From Mesorhabditis belari (lineage: Eukaryota > Nematoda > Chromadorea > Rhabditida > Rhabditidae): a stretch of DNA of 64,000 nt. Shown piece after piece: positions 55,324-64,000 of the stretch. The translations under genes and the position numbers were made by a program. Location: assembly GCA_958450365.1 (NCBI GenBank), contig CAUEEP010000743.1:3402001-3466000 (forward strand), in the 5' to 3' direction. Below the pieces are notes generated by a model. It worked only from the letters and a program-made list of their open reading frames with translations, did not search any database and was not told where the DNA came from. How positions within the stretch are numbered: position 1 is the first letter of the stretch; each line of letters opens with the position of its first letter.

Positions 55324-56903
55324 TCAGATCTCGAGGGTATCAAGAGCAAAAATGATATCTTTAATAGCTGGTCGCTCGGCCGGTTCGACTACCAGCATTT
55401 TGCGTATCAGCGTTTTCAGCGAAGGGCGATATCTGGAAATCTTTAAAAATCATTTTAAAGGTTTAGCACTTTTGAAAGCCCACTTTTAAATTATCTGAAA
55501 CTTACGGAGCATCGCCTGGATAAGAGATCGTGTGTGGGCTTTGAACGGCAAGCGCCACGCTGTTTCCTTTCTCATGAGCGATGTCGAATGGTGATACAAA
55601 GTAGCACAAAGCATACAAACAACAGCCCAACGACTTAACAGCTATCAAATACTCAAAAAAAAGTTCTACAAAAATATACCCAAATGTCCACTTGTGTCCC
55701 GAAAACGGTTCCAATCTCACAGTTGAACAGCTCGGGGCCTCTAAAAATTGAATTGAAGATCGGGTAAAGCTTTTTTTAAACCTGTAAGCCATTGAACAAT
55801 TTTGTGCAGCATCGTCTAACGCTTTTTGCATTTCTTTGGCGGTTCTAATCGTCATAGGCATTCTAAAATTTCTTATAGCTGGAGTTTAAAAAGTAAAATT
55901 ACTTGCAGCTGCTACCAAAATCGATTAAAATTGGATTTCGATCATCACTGTAAAGGAAGTTCGCCGGTTTTAAGTCTCTAAAGTAAAAACCTAGTGTTCA
56001 TTTTTTCTTTGCATTTGTTTATTTTTAAAAAAAATCACCTATGTGCAATCGACTTCATATGTACGCATTCAACCGCTAAGCACATCCCTCGAAACAAGCG
56101 TATCACCTGAAAAAATAGTAATTACTGAAATTTAAAATAAAAATTAGGCAATTCGAGGGATATTTCATTCTTAAAAAGGCAAAACCGTACGTCAACTTCG
56201 GGCAGATACTCGCGTTTTATTCTTCTGCGACAAAGATCATCGTGAATTGAGCCTTTCCTAAAATATGAGTTAACAAAAAAAAGAAAGAAAAGTCTCAACA
56301 CTTACGCGTAATAAGGGAAAACCAAGTAGTAGATAGGCGGCTCACTAGCCGAACCTACTAATGGTGCTACATTTGGATGAATGAAGAGATTGTGCATCGA
56401 TATCTGTAAATGAGAAGTAAACTATCTAGATCTATCTAGATAGTTTCTAGATAGATCTAGATCTAGATAGACTAAATAGACTAGATAGATCTAGATCTAG
56501 ATCTAGATAGACTAGTTAGATCTAGATCTAGATAGACTAGATAAACCATCTATCTATCTATCTAGATATTAAATCAGTAAGCTTTACTCAATCTCTCTTC
56601 ACCAAATTCAAAAATCAACAATTCAATAAGCTTAAAATGATTTAAAAGCAAGATTTAAAATACAAACCTCCCATTCAACTTTAGCGACATCACTCGCATC
56701 GGTAACCTGGATTTTCTTCACCGCATATTTATCCCCGGAATCGATGTCTTCAGCAAGCAGCACCTATGTTAATTCAATAAACAACGTTAGTCTATAATAA
56801 AATTTAAGATTACCTCACTGAATCCACCTTGAGCAAGACCTTTCAGAATGCGGACTCGATTGTTGCCAGCGATGAAATCAGGCCGACCGAGAAAACATCC
56901 CAT
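55324..56903 (-). CDS. STK16-type (NAK family) serine/threonine kinase, lipid-anchored
   Basis: STK16/MPSK1 is a Golgi-associated kinase anchored by N-terminal myristoylation and palmitoylation. Start at 56903 gives MGCFLGRPDF, with Gly2-Cys3 as expected for such dual acylation. The glycine loop LAQGGFSEV, the lysine strand KYAVKKIQV, ISMHNLFIHPNVAPL (about 56390), catalytic AHRDLKPANFL and LIDFGSSCK (DFG) are all present. The activation segment ends with SMAYRGPELF (APE changed to GPE), then VDIWSLGCCLYALCYFVSPF and HEKGNSVALAVQ, matching STK16. The last exon gives RKMLVVEPAERPAIKDIIFA and stops at 55324-55326. Introns are short except one that is built of AGATCTAGAT repeats. Confidence 0.9.
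56418..56562. repeat. Palindromic (TCTAGATCTAGATAGA)n repeat
   Basis: Over 140 bp composed of TAGATC and TCTAGATAG units, self-complementary at the unit level, in an intron of the STK16-type gene. Confidence 0.9.
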
Positions 56904-58104
56904 AAGGAGCTAACCGTTATTTCGATACCTCAAAATTAAACTGCACATATTATTGAAAACTAAAAGCTGCTTATAGCTTAAAATATTGAATTGAGAAAAA
57001 CAAGAGGGGAAAAGTAAAAATCGGAAAAGTATTTATTCGATGGAGAAAAGCAGAAAAAAAACCGAAAATGAATGAAAATTTTGGTTTTTTTCGGAGGTTA
57101 GTCACGGATTTTTGGAAGGTTGGAGAAAATTTCGGCAGGATGGGCAGGATGGGGCAAAAAATATCAACACATAAGAAGATTTCTCATCATCGAGCAATAA
57201 GCTAGGATTATCCGTGCATTCTCTTTTCTCTTAAACGATTAACTTCTAAGATTAAATCGAATTTTCCTCTTTTAAGATTAAATGTAAATGTAAAACACAA
57301 AGGGGAGCTAATGGCACTTATTTTGGGTTGAAAGGCATATGAGAAAGTGATAAGAAAATGAAAAATGAAAGAAAATGAAAATGAAAATGGATTAACGAGA
57401 GGAAAAACATGAGATTTTTGTGAAAGACCAGAGAAATTTTTAGATGGCAAGGCATTCAGAGCACCAAAAAAAAGGTTAAAGCTTTGGCAAAATTATGCAA
57501 GTGAAAATAAAGCTAGAATGTTAAATGAAAGCATAGAAAAATGTAAAAATGTAATCTCAAATTGAGACAAAAAAAAATAATTTGCATTTCATCAATCCGA
57601 ATAATAGAACGTTCGTTGTTATCGCTACTTTAGAAAAGCTGTGCTGTTTTGAGGAAAGATGAATTTTTGATATCAAAAACCTGGATTATAGAACTAAAAG
57701 GGCTATTCTTTGATGTATCTTGGGGTAGGCTAACTTTCCGCAATTTTGCGCAACAGAGCCATTTGCGCAACCGGCCATAACTTTCTTCTAGGTAAGCCAA
57801 TCTTTATGATTTTGGTTTCATTTTGTAGATCTCAATAAGTGCAACAAAATGAAACCAAAATCATAAAGATTGACCCACTTAGAAGGAAGTTATGGCGAGT
57901 TGCGCAAATGGCTCTGTTGTGCGAAATTGCGGAAAGTTAACCTATCTCAAAAAAACGGAAAGCGGAAAGTATCTCAAAAAAACGCGGGATACGAATGGCA
58001 AAGTCCTATTGTAGATATTACGGTAAACAGAAGCTAAGAAAAAAAAACAAGCAAAAGTTTAAAACGATAAAAAGAGGCTTAAAGCTTTTTAAAAATTAAA
58101 AAGC
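56904..58104. other. Intergenic region with MITE G copy
   Basis: 1.2 kb between two same-strand genes. Apart from MITE G (57722-57948) it holds A-rich low-complexity sequence, and no gene is recognised. Too long for a typical nematode operon spacer. Confidence 0.5.
57722..57948. mobile_element. MITE family G, copy 2
   Basis: 227-bp palindromic copy with GGGGTAGGCTAACTTTCCGC end, about 90 percent like copy 1 by eye. Confidence 0.85.
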
Positions 58105-60721
58105 TTAAAGTTCATTGTGTACGGCGGGGGTGGGATTTTGAAGAGTGACGATATGTGATGCCTCTGTATCACTCACATATCCTTCTTGAAATGTGTATCT
58201 GGAATTTGATTTTCAAAATAGATCTATAGATCAGTGAGTATCTATCATTGCATATTTTTTTGTACTTACAACTTACCTCTGCGGAACGACGACAACTGGA
58301 TGAGTGGCGTAAGCGATCAGTTTCTCGTAACCAACAAAATTCGATGCCCATTCTTTGTTCGGGTGTTTATTGTACATGATCGGCAGATATTCGTCAACCT
58401 TTAAAATTATGGATACAATACAATGAACCCCGTTCTTTTTCAAATTTCAACTTTTGATCCTAACGCGTTTTTGGGCAGATGCAAATGAACTTACAGGAAG
58501 CAATCGTTTCAGCGGTTCAGTGGCCAACAGCTTTTTCGCTCCATCAAGTGAAATCATGTAGCCAAGCGTCCAATATGAATAGCCAATTGTTGAGAGGTGA
58601 CGGTGACCGGTCACAAAGAATTCTCCCTGCAATCACCTTGTTATTATTTGTCAAGAGAATTTTGAACGCATTTTTTCAACGCACAGACACTTTCACACCT
58701 CTGCTGAATTTATCTTCCGACCGAGATACACGAAATCCCAGGGCTCCCTTTTCTTTCCCAAATCCTCCATTGTTTCTTTTAGCACCTAAATCTGAATTTG
58801 CTTTTTGAATGATTGCTCAATCACCTGTAACCCATCAGCTGTAACTCTGATATCATCTTCGAAAACGATCGTCTTTTTCAATCCACGCTTTACTATTTCT
58901 TCCCAAATTCTGTAAATTTTATTCGAATTTTTGCCAAAAAGCAAAAAGCTCACCGATAATGTGAAAGAAAACATCCAATTTCCCCGGCTTTCATTGGTCT
59001 CTGATGAAAGGGATCGAGGTATCCAGGCAAATAGCTAAATATTACATTGAAAGCCATTTGTTTTTAAAGCTACTGCATGGCGAGGTCTTGTGGCAAATTG
59101 TGTCCATCGGTGGCTTTCCAGAGTTGAAAGTCAATCCCAAGAATTCCCATGATCTCCTCGGCACGTCTTAGCCGATCCTTTCTTCGTTCCAAATTGATCA
59201 GAAATATCTAGAATCGTTTATCTTTGATCGTGCTAATGTATACTTTATGCTTTTAAAGTGTCCCCCTTGTCCACTCAGCTGAATATCTTCTAGTTTCGTG
59301 GGGAATTTCAAACAAACAAACAAAAGGGGCAGCTACGCAGGAAAAGGGGTGGGGCTTCGTCGCTTTCAAAGCTGCCCCTTTTCTTTGAATTTTCCCACAA
59401 AATTAAAAGATATTCAACTAGAGCTTACGGGGAAACTTTGAAAGTATAATTTACTTCATCAAATCCAAGTTTCGATGGCTCCTCTCGAAATGGTCGAACC
59501 GATCGAGAGTGTATTTGTGCGTGAGCTCCTCGATCCGCTGCCCAATCAGCAGCCAGGTACCGCATCTATAAGTCAAAGTTTCAATATATTTTTTGTGAAA
59601 GAATTCAAAGTCTATTTGGTTATTATTGTGCGAGACTAACCAGCCAGCGATGCGCTTGGATACTTTTCTGTGGCTCGAGCCAATACCCATGGTAATTTTC
59701 AGCTGAAACAAAAATCTTGACATCCATACGGCGACAAGACTCCTCAAAAACGGCTAGCGGTTTCGGAGGTCCTAAATGATTTGTAAAATAGAAAACTTTT
59801 GATTTAAAAACGGAACCATTATATTCGATGAAAAGATTTCCTTGATCAAAAGTTAAATAGGAGATATCAGAGTGTTCCAAATTCAGATAAAGCGGTAAAG
59901 TAGCTTCGTTTTCCTAAAAAATCAATGAAGTTTTTGTTTTTTATAAAAAAAGTGAGCATAAAACCTCAATTACCTTAATCAACTCAATGAAAAATTACCT
60001 CAATCTCGTAGGTTTTTCCTTTTTCGAGTGTTAAATTAACATTGGTTTTCTGGCGGAACGGTGCCGACTGCATGTACGGTATGATAGCAATGTGCTAAAA
60101 AGTTGCTATATTTGCCGATAATCTCTCAAACTTGTAGCTTTCTCAAATTCCGTAATAGTTTTTCGTTGTCGGGTAAGGTGTCTCCGGTCAGGAAAAGTAT
60201 TCTAAATACGGATTGATTGACTCAATTTGTTTACAGAACCTCTTCCTTTTTCGCAATCTTGCCGCTCGAAGTCCATCCTCAAGCCAATTCTCGACATGTG
60301 TGTGCAAATTTATTTTCCCAAAGAGATTTTGCACGGAAGATTGCCACCTAGAGTTTTTTCAGTTTTCAAGAAGACATTTCTGCAAACCATGTCACTTGAT
60401 CGGCAGTTGAATCTTCTTTTCCATTGATGAAAAGCTCGAGATAGATTTTCTCCTTCGGATAGTCGACATTTTCAAGCCAACCGAAAAAGTAGGGCAATAC
60501 ATGGGCATGTTCACGAAATTCTGAAGGATTTTGACCATTGAGCCTTCTCATTTCGAATAATATTTTAATTTGTATAAGTTTTAACACAAATTACCGATAG
60601 CCAGTGTAATTGGGGGACACAAATCGCCCACGTCACCCTCGCCTTGAAAGAAATTGGCGATGGACAGGTGAAAGTAGGCGAGAGTGCAACATAATAACGA
60701 CACCGTCTTCCACTTTGCCAT
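58105..60721 (-). CDS. Procollagen galactosyltransferase (GT25 family, COLGALT-type), ER lumen
   Basis: GT25 enzymes add galactose to hydroxylysine of collagens in the ER. Start at 60721 gives a signal peptide ([20 protein letters not shown]). The first domain has [20 protein letters not shown] (about 60450). The second GT25 domain has [20 protein letters not shown] (about 59150-59210), the metal/nucleotide motif [13 protein letters not shown] (about 58860), [20 protein letters not shown] and [20 protein letters not shown]. It ends [13 protein letters not shown]...VHNEL with stop at 58105-58107. The C-terminal HNEL is a KDEL-like ER retrieval signal, as in human COLGALT1 (RDEL). One intron holds an inverted repeat. 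It starts 281 bp from the divergent GRWD1 gene. Confidence 0.93.
59270..59428. mobile_element. Small inverted-repeat element in a GT25 intron
   Basis: Arms around GCTGAATATCTTCTAGTTT and its near complement at 59405-59425 flank GGGGCAGCTACGCAGG. Non-coding. Confidence 0.6.
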
Positions 60722-61002
60722 TTTATTCAGTGAAAAAAAAACCTTTAAATTTATTTTTGATTACTAAAAACTGTAATAAGAAGAAATTATGAAGAATGAG
60801 AAAGCTTCATTAAAAATTTAAATTAACAACTGGTTTCGGACTCGGCTTCAATGGACCAGTTACCGTACTCGATGATCAAGCTACAATTATGCTCTCAAAT
60901 CATTTTTCATCAATTCGGCTTTCGAAAGACCTATTTTTTCTTGATTTCAATTTCTTTTTTTATGAGTTTTAGTATTATTTCAATTGTTTCATTTAGATAA
61001 CG
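60722..61002. promoter_or_regulatory. Divergent promoter region, GT25 / GRWD1
   Basis: 281 bp between opposite start codons. The GRWD1 side ends with CATTTAG just before its start, a likely trans-splice acceptor. No factor sites are identified. Confidence 0.45.
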
Positions 61003-62948
61003 ATGTCTGACATTGAGATGGATGATATCGACGAGGATGTCGGTGAAGAGGGCGAAGAGACGAAAGAGGAGAAAAAACCAAAGGTTTCTTGGCGTTTTTA
61101 AGATTGTTTAAACTAATCATAAATATTATGTAAACTACTTTTTATATATTGTGTGCTTTCATAAAAAAAAATTTTAACTTTTAGGTGTATGTTCCGGGAG
61201 TGAGTCGCGAGCTGAAAGAAGGAGAAGAGCTTGAATTTGATCCAGATGCTTATCAAGCTTTTCATTCTTTCGAAACAAGTGGGTATTTAGATTTTAAACT
61301 TTGCAAGCATTATTTTTAGCTTGGCCTTGTATGTCTTTTTCAATTTTGCGTGATTCTCTGGGCGATAATCGTACCGACTTTCCTATGCAGGTATTTTTAC
61401 TCAAGTTACCTGAAGTTTTTTTTCTTTAGATGTATTTGGTTTCTGGTTCGCACGCGGATAAGCCTAAAAACGCTGAGATTAGTGTTATTGGGTTAAAGAA
61501 TTTGACAGGAACAAAACAGGTATCACATTTCGGTTTTTTGGATTTATAAAATCATTCTTTCTGGGATGATGATTCGGATGACAGTGAAAATGAAGACGAA
61601 GAGGATGAAGAAAGTGACGGAAATCAACCAATCTTGCATTCTGTCACTATTCCTCAAAATGGAAATATCAACCGAATGAAAGTTTGTTTAACTTTGTTTC
61701 AAATAAACTATCTGTTTGGTTTTAGGCTGAACGTCTTGGTGATGCAAATGTTGTGGCACTCTGGAACGCTTTTGGCAAAGTTCAGTTGTGGAATATTACA
61801 GGTAAGTGCAAGAAAAATTCGTATTAATCTCTAAGTTTAGACGCGATGAAAATGATCGATGGAATGACGGGAAAATCGGCCAATTCTACTTTGAGCAATC
61901 AAAAACCACTGTTTTCATACAGTGGGCACAATCGAGAAGGTTTTGCTCTTTCGTGGAGTCGAGTTAAAACGGTAAGGGTTTGTGGAGTGATCAAAAAATG
62001 AGCCACATTGGGGACAAAGTGGAGTTTATTTGTAAAAATTCAGGGATCACTTGCTTCTGGAGGAGAAGATAGGAACATCTATAATTGGCATCTTCAAGAG
62101 GGTGGTTCTTGGGTCGTCGATCATCGTCCATACAAAGGCCATAAGGTGCGACACACATTAATTTATGCTTAAAGTATTCTTGAATTGAATGATACTGGGT
62201 ATCATTTGTTGACGGGGACACGTCGAATTTTATTTACAGGGCTCAGTGGAAGACATCGAGTGGAGCCCCACCGAAGAAGGTCTCTTGATTTCTTGTGGCA
62301 GTGATAAGACAATTCGTCTCTGGGATACCAGGTTTTATGAGCCATATTTTTAAATTATTTATTTTAGAATATCACCGACTGAAGCTTGTGTTTGTATTGT
62401 TGAAAATGCGCATGACGACGATGTGAATGTTATTTCTTGGAACCCAAGCCCAACCGATCCGTTTATTCTTTCGGGAGGGGATGACTCTGCTTTGAAAATT
62501 TGGAGCTTGCAAACGATTCAGGTTAATAACTTATCTAATGACATTTTAATCAAAGCTACTTATTTAGTATGGTCGTCATGTCGCTAATTTCAAGTATCAC
62601 ACCCGTCCAATAACGTCCGTGGAATGGCATCCAAATGATTCCACGACCTTTATGGCCTCAGCAGAAGATGATCAAGTTTCCATTTGGGATGTTGCCATGG
62701 AGGTTTGAATTAGTTTTGGGTGCGGTCATGTTTATTTCGTTTAGGCCGATACAACGGAAGATGTTGTCGAAGGAGTCCCACCCCAGTTGCTCTTTTTGCA
62801 TTGTGGTCAAAAAGAGGTTTACTCGTAAATAACTTTTAACGTCCAAAATGTTTAGGTGAAAGAAGTTCACTGGCATCAGCAATGTCCTGGATTGGCTCTC
62901 ACGACGGCTTTGTCTGGATTTAATGTATTTAAATCCGTGAATTGTTAG
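61003..62948 (+). CDS. grwd-1: Glutamate-rich WD40 protein GRWD1/Rrb1, ribosome biogenesis
   Basis: GRWD1/Rrb1 is a nucleolar histone-binding-type WD protein that chaperones ribosomal protein L3. Start at 61003 ([20 protein letters not shown]) gives the acidic N-terminus. [19 protein letters not shown] and the conserved [20 protein letters not shown] follow, then a second acidic stretch ([19 protein letters not shown], 61565-61622). WD blades include [73 protein letters not shown] and [19 protein letters not shown]. It ends [18 protein letters not shown], stop at 62946-62948. Introns are about 45-60 nt. The order acidic - TWP - WD repeats is diagnostic. Confidence 0.95.
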
Positions 62949-63534
62949 TTGTTCCTTGTTTTACTTTTGTTGCTAATTGTTTTGTTGAGATAAATTTTCA
63001 CAATTTCTTACAAACGTAATCAAACAATTTTCACAAGGCGGGAGCTACCTTACACTAGCAAAAACTGGCAGCTTAGAATTGAAATTTTCAGACAACATAC
63101 CAAATGAGGCTTGGCTGTTTGCGGTTTATCTATGGTGGGAATAAATCGGGCCCCGAGTATCTACGATAATTTTTGCTCTTGGATCCGTCTTCTGCAGGGT
63201 GCTAACCGTTTTAGACATTTTGAGGTTCCTAAGTGCTACCCGTGGTATCATTATTTTTGACTTACGACGCAACTTTTGCGGCTGGTACGTTTTTATACAG
63301 GAAAGAGCTACGCAGAAAAACAACTTTATTATCAAAAATTTTCTCGCAAAATGACCTCCTCGCAGAGGGTGGAGGCAATAAATTAACACAAAAATATCCA
63401 TAAAACAAACGAAATAGCCCCACACCAAAAATGACTATTATTATGGAGCCTTTGTGGGCCACTCTTAGCAAAACCTTTGTGGATGGCAAGTTTTTGAGCA
63501 CAACAATACAAAAAACCCTATCCAGAGAAAAACA
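62949..63534. other. Convergent intergenic region
   Basis: About 590 bp between GRWD1 and the partial minus-strand gene. Open minus-strand frames (63126-63501) overlap each other and have no splice or domain support. GAGCTACGCAGAAAAAC near 63306 resembles the motif in family H. Confidence 0.45.
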
Positions 63535-64000
63535 TCAATGACGGAGAAGTTCCTCGAATGCCTTCGAAAAACCAGCTGTTTGTGCGGTGCCCATAAAGTT
63601 CTTGCAGCGAAGATATGCTGAGGATAACAGCTCTACAAGAAACAGTATACATACTGACCAAAAAGGACTATTACCTAGGCAGAGTGTTGTGACATCTTTG
63701 GCGACTTCCCAAACCATTTTCAAAACCAACTAAATCAAGATAAATATATGATGTTAATTGATTCAATCTACTTTGCATCCGTTGACAAAACCCCCAAAAG
63801 TTTTCTCGCCTTCACGCTTGTACCAATCATTGACAGCATCAAACTAAAAGCAATAAAATAAGTATGTATGCTTAAAAGCACAAACAATGTTGTTCAGATG
63901 ACGCCAGATCAGAAGACTCCATTCGACAACCTTGCTGTGCACAATGTGAAACCATTTGTGAACCTAAACAAAAAGTATCCCTTAGCAAACGTGATCAATA
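63535..64000 (-). CDS. 3' end of an unrecognised protein gene
   Basis: Four minus-strand exons join in phase: about 63884 to the right edge (VHKWFHIVHSKVVEWSLLIW), 63773-63843 (FDAVNDWYKREGEKTFGGFV), 63676-63733 (LVLKMVWEVAKDVTTLCL) and 63535-63634 (ELLSSAYLRCKNFMGTAQTA...FEELLRH), stop at 63535-63537. Introns are about 40-45 nt. The segments are amphipathic or hydrophobic helices, possibly membrane-associated. I do not recognise the family. The gene continues right of the window. Confidence 0.6.

Overview
This window is AT-rich nuclear DNA from a nematode, most likely a free-living rhabditid related to Caenorhabditis. The evidence is gene structure and gene content. Genes have many exons, and many introns are only about 45-60 nt with GT...TTTNAG ends. 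Several start codons sit just after a TTTTCAG- or TTTTAG-like acceptor, as expected for spliced-leader trans-splicing. The products include nematode forms of syntaxin-1 (unc-64), the m6A methyltransferase mett-10, UBE2G1 (ubc-7), TRRAP (trr-1), a MIG-18-like repeat protein and a CCxxxDxCN Ly6-type protein. From memory, unc-64, ubc-7 and mett-10 all lie on C. elegans chromosome III, so the window may be syntenic with that chromosome; this was not tested. Gene names are given by homology to proteins I know, not by a database search.

Layout, left to right: 3' half of a TRRAP homolog (+, 324-5811); a small secreted cysteine-rich, IL-17-like gene (-, 6727-8654); a 3 kb intergenic stretch; a Mn/Fe-type CDF metal transporter (-, 11694-14088); a probable Elongator subunit 6 homolog (-, 14567-16080), divergent from mett-10 (+, 16446-18639); a TBC1D5-type Rab GAP (-, 18973-22623); a Ly6/three-finger GPI-type protein (+, 23779-26061); a BPI/LBP-family lipid-binding protein (+, 28360-32829); a secreted MIG-18-like repeat protein (-, 33223-35135); ubc-7 (-, 38329-41954); a repeat-filled desert (42-47.4 kb); unc-64 syntaxin with three alternative transmembrane exons (+, 47568-53971); an STK16-type kinase (-, 55324-56903); an ER procollagen galactosyltransferase (-, 58105-60721), divergent from a GRWD1 WD40 ribosome-biogenesis factor (+, 61003-62948); and the 3' end of an unrecognised gene (-, 63535 to the right edge).

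The genes do not form one pathway; most are housekeeping or neuronal. The striking non-coding content is a dense population of small non-autonomous DNA transposons (at least ten families, several with two to four copies), tRNA-derived fragments, and minisatellites, mostly in introns and in the 35-38 and 40-47 kb deserts. Notable cases are one MITE nested inside another, a TTAA-flanked MITE that appears to carry a host coding fragment, minisatellites that arose by expansion inside transposon copies, and a 15-bp minisatellite inside the last intron of ubc-7 that is open in several frames. No bacterial-type systems (CRISPR, phage, plasmid) are present. The best candidate for a biologically interesting regulated unit is the unc-64 alternative 3'-exon array, whose long spacers are filled with palindromic repeats.
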